A stretch of DNA of 64,000 nucleotides from Rhodanobacteraceae bacterium ZG21-1 (lineage in GTDB: Bacteria > Pseudomonadota > Gammaproteobacteria > Xanthomonadales > Rhodanobacteraceae), in assembly GCA_021390615.1 (NCBI GenBank), contig JAJEJU010000020.1, positions 102,941 to 166,940 on the forward strand. Reading direction: 5' to 3'. Both the position numbers and the translations under genes were made by a program. The notes under the pieces are model-generated. The model made no database searches. It was not told the origin of the DNA and saw only the letters and a list, made by a program, of their open reading frames with translations. Shown here one piece after another: positions 25,663 to 34,601 of this stretch. The stretch's first letter is position 1. The number at the start of each line of letters is the position of its first letter.

Positions 25663-26451
25663 ATGATCGATCCCGTCATCCTCGCCCGCATCGAGCGGGC
25701 CGACGGCCCTGCGCTGATCGCCTACCTTGCCGACGGTGGCCTGCCGCCCGGCGAGCAGGACTGGCACAGCCACGTGCGCGGCCAGCTGTTCTACGTGGAG
25801 AGCGGCCTGCTCAGCCTGCGCACGCGCCACGGCACCTGGCTGATGCCGACTCAGCGCGCGAGCTGGATTCCCGCGGGCGAACGGCACCAGGTGCACATCA
25901 GCCCGGACACCCGCGGCTGGGGCGTATTCCTGTCTCCCGAAGCCAGCGCCGCCCTGCCCGCCGCGGCCTGCGTGATCGGCACCAGCGCCCTGATGCGCGC
26001 GCTGGTGATGCGCGCCAGCGACTGGGTGCTGCAGGACGAGCTGTCGCCGCCGCAGCAACGCGTGCTGGCCGTGCTGCTGGACGAAATGGTGCAGGCGCCG
26101 AGCGAGCCGCTGCATCTGCCGATGCCGCAGGACAAACGCCTGCTGCGCATCGCACGGCGCATCCTGGCGCATCCGGAAGACACCCGTGACCTGGGCGACT
26201 GGGCGCGCTGGGCCGCGCTTTCGTCCAGCACGCTGACCCGGCTGTTCCGGCGCGAGACCTCGTGCAGCTTCGCGCAATGGCGCCAGCAGGCCCGGCTGTG
26301 CCGCGCGCTGGAATGGCTGGCCGAAGGCCGCGCCGTGGCGGACATCGCCGACGCGCTGGGCTATGCCAGCCCCAGCGCCTTCGTGGCGATGTTCCGGCGC
26401 AACTTCGGTCAGCCACCGCTGCGCTATCTGGCGGGTGCGGCGAACGGCTAG
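25663..26451 (+). CDS. AraC-family regulator with cupin sensor domain
   Basis: 262 residues. An N-terminal cupin-like half (DWHSHVRGQLFYVESGLLSL, WIPAGERHQV) is followed by a C-terminal double helix-turn-helix: LSSSTLTRLFRRETSCSFAQWRQQARL, then VADIADALGYASPSAFVAMFRRNFG. This is the pattern of single-gene regulators that control an adjacent divergent transporter, here the DHA2 exporter 192 bp away. Confidence 0.92.
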   Translation: MIDPVILARIERADGPALIAYLADGGLPPGEQDWHSHVRGQLFYVESGLLSLRTRHGTWLMPTQRASWIPAGERHQVHISPDTRGWGVFLSPEASAALPAAACVIGTSALMRALVMRASDWVLQDELSPPQQRVLAVLLDEMVQAPSEPLHLPMPQDKRLLRIARRILAHPEDTRDLGDWARWAALSSSTLTRLFRRETSCSFAQWRQQARLCRALEWLAEGRAVADIADALGYASPSAFVAMFRRNFGQPPLRYLAGAANG

Positions 26452-26715
26452 CGGTTTCGGCGCGGAAGGAAATCTCGCAGGGCTGTGGCGTAGCGTGCGG
26501 TGTAAGGTGCGCGGCGTGACTGCGCACGTTCGGCTATCGCACCTGGGCGTGCAGCCCTACGCGAGCAGCAGTGGTGCGGGTCTATCGGCAAGCCGGCGCG
26601 ATGATCGCCCGGCCTGCTTTGTCGACAGCGCCATGCCGTGGCACTCGAAGTCGTTCGTCGCGCGACGCGCAGGCACCGTCGCATGAGCGATGCTGCCGCG
26701 AACGATGCCGGCAAG

Positions 26716-26736
26716 ACGACGCGCAGCGCGCGTCGT
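26716..26736 (-). terminator. Hairpin downstream of ribB
   Basis: Minus strand ACGACGCGC-GCT-GCGCGTCGT, a perfect 9-bp stem with a 3-nt loop, about 12 nt after the ribB stop. Only weak T content follows. Confidence 0.4.
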
Positions 26737-26747
26737 GAGCAATAGCG

Positions 26748-27839
26748 CTAGACGTGCTCGACCACTTCCAGCCCGAAGCCGCCCAGACCGACCAGCTTGC
26801 GCGGCGTGCCGAGCACGCGCAGCCGCTGCACGCCGAGATCGGCGAGCATCTGCGCGCCCAGGCCGTGCTGGCGCCATTCCTGCTGCTGCGCGTCTTCCGG
26901 CTTCAAGGCCTCGGGCTGGCGCTTCAGCCGCGCCAGCAAGGCTTCGGCCGTGTCTTCGCCGGACAGCACCAGCAGCACGCCGCGGCCTTCGTCAGCGATG
27001 CGGCGCAGCGCGGCGGTGACGGTAAGGCCGAGGTCATCGCGATTCACATGCAGCACGTCGGAAAGCGTGTTGCGCACGTGCACGCGGGTCAGCACCGGCG
27101 CACCGTCGTCGACCCGGCCGCGCACCAGGGCGAAGTGCAGGCCCTTGCGGATGGCGTCGCGGTAGGCCAGCAGGCGGAACGGACCGAACTCGGTCTGCAC
27201 CTCCTCTTCGTGCACGCGCTGTACGGTCTTCTCGGTTTCCAGCCGATAGCGGATCAGGTCGGCGATGGAGCCGATCTTCAGGCCGTGCTTCTGCGCGAAG
27301 GCTTCCAGCTCGGGGCGCCGCGCCATCGAGCCGTCCTCGTGCAGCACTTCGATCAGCACCGCCGCCGGCTCCAGCCCGGCCAGCGCGGCGAGATCGCAGC
27401 CCGCCTCGGTATGCCCGGCGCGGGTCAGCACGCCGCCGGGCTGGGCGGTGAGCGGGAAGATATGGCCGGGCTGCGCCAGGTCCTGCGGCCGAGCGTCGCT
27501 CTTCACTGCCACCTGGATGGTCTGCGCGCGGTCGTGCGCGGAGATGCCGGTGGTGACGCCTTCGGCGGCCTCGATCGAGACGGTGAAGTTGGTGTGGTAA
27601 GACGAGGTGTTGTCGCTGACCATCGGACGCAGGCCGAGCTGGCGCGTGCGCTGCTCGGTGAGGGTGAGGCAGACCAGGCCGCGTGCTTCGCGCACCATGA
27701 AGTTGATGTCTTCCGGCCGCACCATCTGCGCGGCCATGATCAGGTCGCCTTCGTTCTCGCGGTCTTCGTCGTCGAGGATCACCACCATGCGGCCGGCGCG
27801 GATGTCTTCGAGAATTTCGGGAATGCTGTTGAATGCCAT
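26748..27839 (-). CDS. ribB: 3,4-dihydroxy-2-butanone-4-phosphate synthase with degenerate cyclohydrolase-II domain
   Basis: 363 residues, RibBA architecture. The N-terminal domain (1-200) is intact: [33 protein letters not shown] and [13 protein letters not shown] carry the acidic and His residues needed to make dihydroxybutanone phosphate from ribulose 5-phosphate. The C-terminal GTP-cyclohydrolase-II-like domain (about 210-363) has no Cys at all, so the zinc ligands are missing; the aligned segment reads [12 protein letters not shown]. It is therefore RibB with a non-catalytic RibA-like tail, and a separate RibA must exist elsewhere. Follows ribE by 62 nt, under the FMN riboswitch. Confidence 0.9.
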   Translation of the reverse strand: MAFNSIPEILEDIRAGRMVVILDDEDRENEGDLIMAAQMVRPEDINFMVREARGLVCLTLTEQRTRQLGLRPMVSDNTSSYHTNFTVSIEAAEGVTTGISAHDRAQTIQVAVKSDARPQDLAQPGHIFPLTAQPGGVLTRAGHTEAGCDLAALAGLEPAAVLIEVLHEDGSMARRPELEAFAQKHGLKIGSIADLIRYRLETEKTVQRVHEEEVQTEFGPFRLLAYRDAIRKGLHFALVRGRVDDGAPVLTRVHVRNTLSDVLHVNRDDLGLTVTAALRRIADEGRGVLLVLSGEDTAEALLARLKRQPEALKPEDAQQQEWRQHGLGAQMLADLGVQRLRVLGTPRKLVGLGGFGLEVVEHV

Positions 27840-27901
27840 GGATATGCTCGCGTATGAGTGGCGCCCGCACTGCGTCGGGCGCCGGGGCGTGGGCTTGCGG
27901 C

Positions 27902-28543
27902 TCAGGCGAAGCCGTGCTGCTTCAGGAAGGCTTCGTCCAGCCGTGGCGACTCGCCGCGCTGAAGCAGCCGCTCGATATAGCGCGCCACCACGTCGACCTC
28001 GATGTTCACCGCATCGCCGACGCGGCGCGCGTGGAACGCGGTGTGCTCGACCGTGTGCGGAATCAGGTTCACCCCGAAGCGCACGCCGGCCACTTCGTTG
28101 ACGGTGAGGCTGGTGCCGTCGATGCACACCGAACCCTTGGCCGCGATGTAGCGCGCCAGCGCGGCAGGCACTTCGAAGCTCCAGCGCTGCGAACGGCCGT
28201 CCAGGGTGATCGAGACGACCTTGCCGACGCCGTCCACATGCCCGGACACCAGGTGCCCGCCGAGGCGATCGGCCAGGCGCAAGGCCTTTTCCAGGTTCAC
28301 CGGATCGCCGGCCTTGAGCTGGCCCAGCGTGGTCAGGGACAGCGTCTCGTTGGAGACGTCGGCGCCGAAGCCGTGCGCCTCCAGGGTGACCGCGGTGAGG
28401 CAGACGCCGGACACGGCGATCGAGTCGCCGAGCTGCACGTCCGCCAGGTCGAGGCCGGCCGTATCCACATGCAGGCGCACGTCGCCCCCGCGTGGTTCCA
28501 GCCGCGCGATGCGGCCCACGGTTTGTATGATGCCGGTGAACAT
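27902..28543 (-). CDS. ribE: Riboflavin synthase, alpha subunit
   Basis: 213 residues starting MFTGIIQTVG, the invariant N-terminus of the family, with GGGAGG about 7 nt upstream. Two lumazine-binding repeats: first with LGDSIAVSGVCLTAV and LGQLKAGDPVNLEKALRLADRLGGHLVSGHVDGVG, second with KGSVCIDGTSLTVNEV and VNIEVDVVARYIERLL. It dismutates two ribityllumazines to riboflavin. First gene behind the FMN riboswitch. A longer in-frame extension upstream runs into the leader and is not expected to be translated. Confidence 0.96.
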   Translation of the reverse strand: MFTGIIQTVGRIARLEPRGGDVRLHVDTAGLDLADVQLGDSIAVSGVCLTAVTLEAHGFGADVSNETLSLTTLGQLKAGDPVNLEKALRLADRLGGHLVSGHVDGVGKVVSITLDGRSQRWSFEVPAALARYIAAKGSVCIDGTSLTVNEVAGVRFGVNLIPHTVEHTAFHARRVGDAVNIEVDVVARYIERLLQRGESPRLDEAFLKQHGFA

Positions 28544-28612
28544 CAGCGCGCCTCCCGCGGCGGAACCGCCGTGCAGGCATGCATCGAAGGTGTCGCGATA
28601 GCAGACATGAAA

Positions 28613-28641
28613 CGTTCTCCGCAAAACTCATGGCGAGAACG
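28613..28641 (-). terminator. Leader hairpin between FMN riboswitch and ribE
   Basis: Minus strand CGTTCTC-(15 nt)-GAGAACG followed by TTTC. A 7-bp stem between aptamer and gene that could act as the expression platform, though the T-run is short. Confidence 0.4.
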
Positions 28642-28688
28642 CCCCAAGGCATGAGGCAGGCGCACGGCGACGAGGCCGTCCACCCTGC

Positions 28689-28870
28689 CGTCTTCTTTCA
28701 TCCGGACTGTGAGGAAACCTGCTCAGTTTCCAACCGTCGGCTCCGGCATCGGACCGGATCTGCTGACCTTCCGGCACAAGCCGGAAGCGCTCGCGGGCTC
28801 GTGCGCAGACCTTTTCACAAAGGCCGTCGCACCTACCGCCGGTGGGGAATTTCGCCCCGCCCTGAAGACG
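28689..28870 (-). ncRNA. FMN riboswitch (RFN element)
   Basis: Minus strand shows all conserved blocks in order: AGGGCGGGGCGAAATTCCCC, ACCGGCGGTAGG, AGCCCGCGAGCG, GGTCAGCAGATCCGGT, GGAGCCGACGGTT and AGTCCGGATGAAAGAAGA. The closing P1 stem CGTCTTC/GAAGACG (28864-28870 with 28689-28695) is perfect. It lies about 150 nt before ribE and should lower ribE-ribB expression when FMN is abundant. One variable arm (GCTTCCGGCTTGTGCCGGAAG) forms a neat hairpin. Confidence 0.95.
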
Positions 28871-28995
28871 CTGTTTGTAGTCGCCGGCTCGGAAGCCGAC
28901 TGCGCCAGTCTAGCATCTTCGCGAATATCGCCTGGGCTGCCGTGCCGGGAAACAGCGTTCCGCCTGGCGCACGCCGAAGGCGGATGAGCCGGCCG

Positions 28996-30534
28996 CTAGT
29001 TCAGGCGCTCGCCTGGCGCGGGAAACATCAGGATGGTGATTTCCTTGCCCTGCGGTATCTGCATCGCCGGCGAACCCAGCGCGGCGATGCGGTTCTTGAA
29101 CACATCGAGGTCCTCGCGCTGCCCCATCGCCGAGCGACCGTTTACCGCCCACACCCGACTGCCCTGCTTCCAGCGCTCCAGCGCCAGGTCGAGGCTCGGC
29201 GTCACCATCGCGGTGCCGCTGATCGGCGCCGCGCCCTTGGGCTGCAGCGCCGCCAGCATGGTGGGGGCGTTGGGATCGGCGGTGTAAATGGTGTCACCCG
29301 GCCGCACCTTCGCCGCGAGCGTGGCGGCGGCCATATCCCAGCGCGGCTTGGTTTCCGTCCGATAGACCGGCGCCAGGTTCACCACGCAAAGCAGGCCCAG
29401 CGCCATCGCGATCATCGGCTGGCAACGCTTGGGCAGGCTCGCCGCGCCCAGGCCCGCCAGCACGAAGAACGGCGCCGCGCTCCACAGGATGTAGCGCGGC
29501 ACCAGCATCGACTTGAACAGCGAGATCGCCAGCAGCAGGAGCGGCAGCACCAGGAAGGCGAGCAGCAGGATGCGTCCTTCCAATCGTGTGCGCATCCGGT
29601 ACAGGCCCAGCGCGCCCAGCAGCAGCACCAGCGCGCCCAGCCAGGGCATGGTGGTGGGCAGCAGGCCGTAACGCACCACCGCGGCGATGCGCATCAGATA
29701 CACGCTGCTGGTGGTCACCCATAGCCCGTGCCAGCTCAGCTGCGGGACCCAGTCGAATTTCTGCAGCATCTGGCCGTCGCCGGCAGCCAGGATCGCCGCG
29801 TAGAACGGCGCGCACACCGCCAGCACCAGGCCCTGGCTGATCCACCAGTTGCGCCGGAACGCCAGCGCCGCGGCCCGCTCGTCACGCAGGCTGCGCCAGA
29901 TCAGATAGAGCGACAGATTGCACACGATCAGCCAGGGCTCGGCGTCACCGAGCACGATCAAGGCGCCGATGGTGCCGAACACGCAGGCGGCCCAGCCGAT
30001 TCGCTCGAAGCCGGGATCGCGCCATCCCCGGGCAGCGCGTTGCGGCTGCTCGGCCAACCGCACCAGACCCCACAGCGCGATGGCGATCAGCAGGATCAGC
30101 AGCGTGTAGGAACGCGCCTCCTGCCCGTACTGCACCTGGGTCGGCGACAAGGCCATCAGCAGCCCGGCCACGCAGGCGGCGCCGCGTCCGCTGATACGCT
30201 GCGCGATGGCGTACACCATGCCGGCCGACAAGGCGCCGAACAGCGCCGAGGGAATGCGCAGCCAGCCGTCGCCGGCGACGAACTGCGAGATCAGCTGCAG
30301 CAACAGGAAATAGCTCGGCATATGCCGGTTGGCGAAGCTGTCGACGATCAGGCCCAGCGGATCGAGATGGATGCGCTGCAGGGTCAACGCCTCGTCCAGC
30401 CAGAGCGATTGGTGATCGATGTGCATCAGTCGGGCGGCCAGGCCCACGAACACCACGAAGCCCATCCAGGCCTTGTCGCCCATCGCGGAAGTGGCTGGTG
30501 CCGTCAGCGCCTGCGTGCCGATTCGATGCTGCAT
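28996..30534 (-). CDS. GT-C glycosyltransferase, family 39-like membrane protein
   Basis: 512 residues with about ten membrane segments, starting MQHRIGTQALTAPATSAMG at ATG 30534. Polyprenyl-phosphate-sugar-dependent glycosyltransferases of the GT39/ArnT type carry an acidic pair in the first periplasmic loop, seen here in QSLWLDEALTL. SPTQVQYGQEARSYTLL is a second recurring family segment. The C-terminal 150 residues are periplasmic with no recognised domain. Donor, acceptor and role in envelope modification unknown. It sits upstream of the FMN riboswitch, inside the interrupted rib region. Confidence 0.82.
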   Translation of the reverse strand: MQHRIGTQALTAPATSAMGDKAWMGFVVFVGLAARLMHIDHQSLWLDEALTLQRIHLDPLGLIVDSFANRHMPSYFLLLQLISQFVAGDGWLRIPSALFGALSAGMVYAIAQRISGRGAACVAGLLMALSPTQVQYGQEARSYTLLILLIAIALWGLVRLAEQPQRAARGWRDPGFERIGWAACVFGTIGALIVLGDAEPWLIVCNLSLYLIWRSLRDERAAALAFRRNWWISQGLVLAVCAPFYAAILAAGDGQMLQKFDWVPQLSWHGLWVTTSSVYLMRIAAVVRYGLLPTTMPWLGALVLLLGALGLYRMRTRLEGRILLLAFLVLPLLLLAISLFKSMLVPRYILWSAAPFFVLAGLGAASLPKRCQPMIAMALGLLCVVNLAPVYRTETKPRWDMAAATLAAKVRPGDTIYTADPNAPTMLAALQPKGAAPISGTAMVTPSLDLALERWKQGSRVWAVNGRSAMGQREDLDVFKNRIAALGSPAMQIPQGKEITILMFPAPGERLN

Positions 30535-30674
30535 CGAGCTGGCCTCAATATCCCGCTGCGTCGACGCGCGCGTGCTGGTGGCACGCGGCTCTATGGCATG
30601 ACAGAAACATGACAGCGGCGACGGGCATGGGCATGGCGGCAGTCCGACGAACACCAGGGGGGAGGCTCGCGGAA

Positions 30675-30717
30675 ACTAACGCGAACGCGATCGTTTGGTT
30701 GTCAGAACCGCGTTAGT
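30675..30717. repeat. Inverted repeat ACTAACGCG / CGCGTTAGT
   Basis: Perfect 9-bp arms (30675-30683 and 30709-30717) with 25 nt between, in the intergenic space between the LysR gene end and the glycosyltransferase start. Could be a spaced operator or weak hairpin. Confidence 0.5.
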
Positions 30718-30780
30718 CGACGCCGGCCATTCAGTTCGCAGTCCGACAGGTATCGGGCGACGCGGTTCGACGTGAATTAT

Positions 30781-31695
30781 TCAGCGCGCCGGCGTCAAGG
30801 CCTCGACCAGGAAATCGATCAGGCGTCGCAGCGCCGGCGCGCGATCGGCGCCTGGCAGCCACAGCAGATGGATCGGCGACGGACTCAGCGGCCACTCCGG
30901 CAGCACCTCGACCAGCTTGCCCTGCGCAACCAGGGCGTCGGCCATGTAGTCGCCCTGGATACCGATGCCGACCCCGGCCAGGATGGCGTCGCGGGTGGCC
31001 AGCACATCGTTGCTGGTCAGCACCGGATCGACACGCACCGAGCGGCGCTGACGCTGCCGGCTGAACTGCCACAGGTTGCCGCTGCGCAGGCCGCTGAAGG
31101 CGATGCAGCGATGCTGCTTCAACTCGGCGGGATCACGTGGCGCCGGCATGCGCGCCAGATAGGCCGGCGACGCGCACAGGTAACGGCGCATGCTGCCGAC
31201 CCGGCGCGCCACCTGCTGCGCATCGGCGAGCTTGCCCACGCGGACGGCGAGATCGATCTTCGCCTCGACCAGGTCCGCGTAGTGGTCGTCGTAGATCGCC
31301 TCGATGCGGATCTGCGGATGCTCGCGCATGAATGTCGCCAGCAGCGGCGCAATGCATTGGCGCCCATAGGCCGCCGGCAGATGCAGGCACAGCCGACCGA
31401 CCGGCTCGCCGCCGCGCGGGCGCAGCGCACAGGCCAGTTCGAGCATCAGTGCGTCCAGCTTGCGGCAGTGTTCCAGCAACTGCTCGCCGCGCGCCGTGAG
31501 GCTCATATGCCGCGTAGTGCGCAGAAACAGCTTGCCGCCCACCGCCTGCTCCAGGGCGGCGATGCGCCGGCTGAGCACCGAGGGCGTGCAGCCGGTTTCG
31601 CGCGCCGCCTGCGAGAAATTCAGCAGGCGCGCAGCGGCGGCGAAGCCGCGCAGTTCGCGCAGGCGGGCGGGCGTGAGTTCGAACGATTTGTTCAT
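30781..31695 (-). CDS. LysR-family transcriptional regulator
   Basis: 304 residues. Winged helix-turn-helix at about 10-68 (LNFSQAARETGCTPSVLSRRIAALEQAVGG) and a periplasmic-binding-like effector domain (RLCLHLPAAYGRQCIAPLL, DLAVRVGKLAD). No Shine-Dalgarno is evident before ATG 31695. Divergent from the oxidoreductase gene at 31785 with 89 bp between, the usual arrangement for a dedicated regulator. Confidence 0.93.
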   Translation of the reverse strand: MNKSFELTPARLRELRGFAAAARLLNFSQAARETGCTPSVLSRRIAALEQAVGGKLFLRTTRHMSLTARGEQLLEHCRKLDALMLELACALRPRGGEPVGRLCLHLPAAYGRQCIAPLLATFMREHPQIRIEAIYDDHYADLVEAKIDLAVRVGKLADAQQVARRVGSMRRYLCASPAYLARMPAPRDPAELKQHRCIAFSGLRSGNLWQFSRQRQRRSVRVDPVLTSNDVLATRDAILAGVGIGIQGDYMADALVAQGKLVEVLPEWPLSPSPIHLLWLPGADRAPALRRLIDFLVEALTPAR

Positions 31696-31784
31696 AGGGT
31701 GAATAAAACATCTGCCTTTGGCGTGGATTATCAGTTCCTCGGCGCAGGCCGACCATAGGTGCCATCTCAGTCACGGAGTCTCCC

Positions 31785-32789
31785 ATGCGCGTCCAGCAAC
31801 TCACCGGCTTCGGCTTGTCGCAGCTGCGCAGCGTCGACCTGCCCGCGCCTCGCCCAGGCCCCAACGAGGTATTGGTGAAGTTCGAGGCCGCCTCGCTCAA
31901 CTACCGCGATCACCTGATGGTGGAAGGCCGCCTGTACAAAGGCGTGCCGCTGCCGATCGTGCCGATCTCCGACGGCGCCGGTCGCGTGCTGGCAGTGGGC
32001 GAGAAGGTGAGCCGCTTCAAGCCGGGCGATCGCGTCACCACCTTCTACAAGTCGCGCTGGCTGGGCGGACGCATGCGCCCGGAATGGGAGGGCGCGGATT
32101 TCGGCGGCCCGGCCCCGGGCGTGCTGCAGGACGAGGCCTGCTTCGATGCCTACTCGCTGGCGCTGGCGCCCCGGCACCTGGACAGCCTGCAGGCGGCCAC
32201 CCTGCCGATCGCGGCGCTGACCGCCTGGCAGGCGCTGGAGCAGGCGCAGCTGACCAGCGGTCAGACGCTGCTGGTGCTGGGCACCGGCGGCGTCTCGCTG
32301 TTCGCGCTGCAGCTGGCCAGGCTGCGTGGCGCTCGGGTGGTGGTGGTGTCCTCCAGCGACGAGAAGCTGGCCCGCGCCAAGGCACTCGGCGCCGAGCTGG
32401 GCATCAACTACGCGAAGCAGCCGCAGTGGGGTGCCGCCGTGCACGAAGCCACCGGCGGCGTCGACGCGGTGGTCGAAACGGCCGGCGCGGCCACGCTCGC
32501 GCAGTCGCTGGAGGCGGTAGGCATGCATGGCTTCATCGGCCTGATCGGCTTCATCAGCGGCATCGACGCCTCGTTCTCGCTGGTCCAGGCCATCCTCAAG
32601 CGCGTGCGCCTGCAAGGCATCTCGGTGGCCTCGCTGGAAGAGCACGAACGCATGGTGCGCGCGATCGAGGCCGCCAGGCTGGAACCGGTGATCGATCGGG
32701 TGTTCGGTTTCAACGAAATACCGGCTGCCTTCGAGCACCTGGTCGCCGGTCGTCACTTCGGCAAGATCGGCATCGACTTCAGCCGTTGA
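31785..32789 (+). CDS. Zinc-independent medium-chain dehydrogenase (quinone-reductase-like)
   Basis: 334 residues, start ATG 31785 with GGAG 6 nt upstream. GroES-like N-terminal domain (EVLVKFEAASLNYRDHLMVEG) followed by a Rossmann domain with LLVLGTGGVSLFALQLAR. The Cys/His ligands of the catalytic zinc of alcohol dehydrogenases are absent (NYRD replaces the CH(S/T)D segment), so it belongs with zinc-less quinone or enone reductases. Probably regulated by the divergent LysR protein. Confidence 0.9.
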   Translation: MRVQQLTGFGLSQLRSVDLPAPRPGPNEVLVKFEAASLNYRDHLMVEGRLYKGVPLPIVPISDGAGRVLAVGEKVSRFKPGDRVTTFYKSRWLGGRMRPEWEGADFGGPAPGVLQDEACFDAYSLALAPRHLDSLQAATLPIAALTAWQALEQAQLTSGQTLLVLGTGGVSLFALQLARLRGARVVVVSSSDEKLARAKALGAELGINYAKQPQWGAAVHEATGGVDAVVETAGAATLAQSLEAVGMHGFIGLIGFISGIDASFSLVQAILKRVRLQGISVASLEEHERMVRAIEAARLEPVIDRVFGFNEIPAAFEHLVAGRHFGKIGIDFSR

Positions 32790-32847
32790 ATCGAGGCATG
32801 CATGGAGCCGGCGGCTGTTACTAGCGCCGGCTCCGCGCTGGCGATCT

Positions 32848-33360
32848 CTAGTCGCCCAGTTCGTAGAGCGCCTGCATCACCGCCAGCGGCAGGCCCTCGT
32901 CGTAGCCGGGCGGGTCGCCGTCCTCGATGTTCACGTAGTCCCGCCCCTCGGTGGCTTCGAGCATGCATGACGGAATCGGACGCCTGACCGGCAGGTCGGG
33001 ATAATCGTCGGGAGCGCCGCCGATGCTGTGCCGCGGATCGAACCAGATGTCGTCGCTCGCATAGAATCCGCTGCGGTATCTGTCCTCGATCTCGCGCAGC
33101 AGCGCAAAGGTATCCCGGCCGCTGCTCGACGCTACGTCTTCCTCGGCAGCGAACTGCACGTACCAGGCGGCGCCCAGCTGCCAATAGATCAGCAGCGCGG
33201 TGGCCCGCTGCAAGCTCGGCTGGTCCAGCAGCCAGCGCAGGCCGCGCCGGTTGTCGTCGTAGTTGGAGCGCGCCGCATAGATATGCCACTGCTCCGGCGT
33301 GGCGCCTTCGAGATAGCTGCGTACGATCCGCCAGGCCTTGGCTTCGTCGGCTTCGCTCAT
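32848..33360 (-). CDS. DUF4274-domain protein
   Basis: 170 residues, soluble, no signal peptide. Start MSEADEAKAWRIV at ATG 33360 behind GGAGGA 7 nt upstream; an in-frame ATG at 33375 is less well placed. The middle matches the DUF4274 pattern: TPEQWHIYAARSNYDDN, GLRWLLDQPSLQRATALLIYW, and a later IEDRYRSGFY. Function unknown. It lies between the plus-strand oxidoreductase and the end of ribD. Confidence 0.7.
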   Translation of the reverse strand: MSEADEAKAWRIVRSYLEGATPEQWHIYAARSNYDDNRRGLRWLLDQPSLQRATALLIYWQLGAAWYVQFAAEEDVASSSGRDTFALLREIEDRYRSGFYASDDIWFDPRHSIGGAPDDYPDLPVRRPIPSCMLEATEGRDYVNIEDGDPPGYDEGLPLAVMQALYELGD

Positions 33361-33491
33361 GCTCGCTTCCTCCATGACGGTATCGATGACGACCGCACCG
33401 GTGCCGATCCGGCCGGCCGCGCCGACACGGCGGCGAGACGCCTGCCCTACCGTCTGGGCATCCGCTCAGACCGGGCTGGAATTCTCTCCAG

Positions 33492-34601
33492 TCAGCCGGC
33501 CGAACGCCAGCGCAACCTCAAGTCGACACCCAGCTGGCGCTGCTCGAGCAGGCGCAGGGACCAGCGCGCGCTCATCTGTTCCAGCACCGGCAGGCGCAGC
33601 AAGGGACGCGCAGCATCGCCCAGCAGGATCGGCGCGACGTAGAGCAGCAGTTCGTCGACCAGGCCGGCGGCAAACAAGGCGCCGCACAGCGTCGGACCGG
33701 CTTCGACATGCACTTCGTTGCAGCCGCGCGCGGCCAGCTCGCGCAGGGCGGCGTGCAGGTCCAGTTCGCCATCCGCCGTCGACGGCAAACCAAGGCACTG
33801 GACCTGCGCGAAACGGGCGTCCGACGCATCGACGCCTGCCGCGTGCAGCAGCAAGGTAGGTGCTGCGCCGTCCAGCACATGGCTGCCGGCCGGCGTGCGC
33901 AGGCTGCGATCCAGCACCACCCGCAGCGGCGGCGCGAAGGCCTCGCCTTCGGGCAGGCGCACGGTCAGGCGTGGATTGTCGGCCAGCACGGTACCGCTGC
34001 CGCTGAGAATCGCCGAGCTGCGCGCGCGCCAGCGCTGCACGTCGTTGCGCGCCGCCTCGTCGGTGATCCATTTGGACTCGCCATTGGCCAGGGCGGTGCG
34101 GCCGTCCAGGCTCATCGCCAGCTTTACGCGCACGAACGGGCGTCCACGCTCGATCCGGCTGAAGAAGCCGACGTTGAGTTCGCGCGCCGGCTCGCGCAGC
34201 AGGCCCGACGCTACCGCGATGCCGGCCTCGCGCAGCTTGCCGATGCCGCGACCGGCGACCTGCGGGAAAGGGTCTTCGGCAGCGATCACCACACGCGCCA
34301 CGCCCGCCGCGACCAGGGCGTCCGCGCAGGGCGGCGTGCGGCCGTAGTGCGCGCAGGGTTCCAGCGTCACATAGGCGGTGGCGCCGCGCGCGCGTTCGCC
34401 AGCGGCACGCAGGGCGTACACCTCGGCATGCGGCTCGCCCGCGCGCTGGTGCCAGCCTTCGCCCACCACGACCTCGCCATGCGAGATCACGCAACCGACG
34501 CGCGGATTGGGCTGGGTAGTGAACAGACCGCGCTCGGCCAGGACCAGGGCACGCGCCATATGGACGTGATCGAGCGCGGAAAACGCGTCGGCCGTGCTCA
34601 T
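33492..34601 (-). CDS. ribD: Bifunctional riboflavin deaminase/reductase
   Basis: 369 residues. The N-terminal deaminase domain has the zinc site GEPHAEVYAL and LEPCAHYGRTPPC; the C-terminal reductase domain has VKLAMSLDGRTAL, WITDEAARNDVQRWRARS and HVEAGPTLCGALF. It carries out the second and third steps from the GTP branch of riboflavin synthesis. Its ATG overlaps the stop of the small upstream gene (ATGA). It belongs to the glyA-nrdR transcription unit and is separated from ribE by about 5 kb of unrelated genes. Confidence 0.96.
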   Translation of the reverse strand: MSTADAFSALDHVHMARALVLAERGLFTTQPNPRVGCVISHGEVVVGEGWHQRAGEPHAEVYALRAAGERARGATAYVTLEPCAHYGRTPPCADALVAAGVARVVIAAEDPFPQVAGRGIGKLREAGIAVASGLLREPARELNVGFFSRIERGRPFVRVKLAMSLDGRTALANGESKWITDEAARNDVQRWRARSSAILSGSGTVLADNPRLTVRLPEGEAFAPPLRVVLDRSLRTPAGSHVLDGAAPTLLLHAAGVDASDARFAQVQCLGLPSTADGELDLHAALRELAARGCNEVHVEAGPTLCGALFAAGLVDELLLYVAPILLGDAARPLLRLPVLEQMSARWSLRLLEQRQLGVDLRLRWRSAG

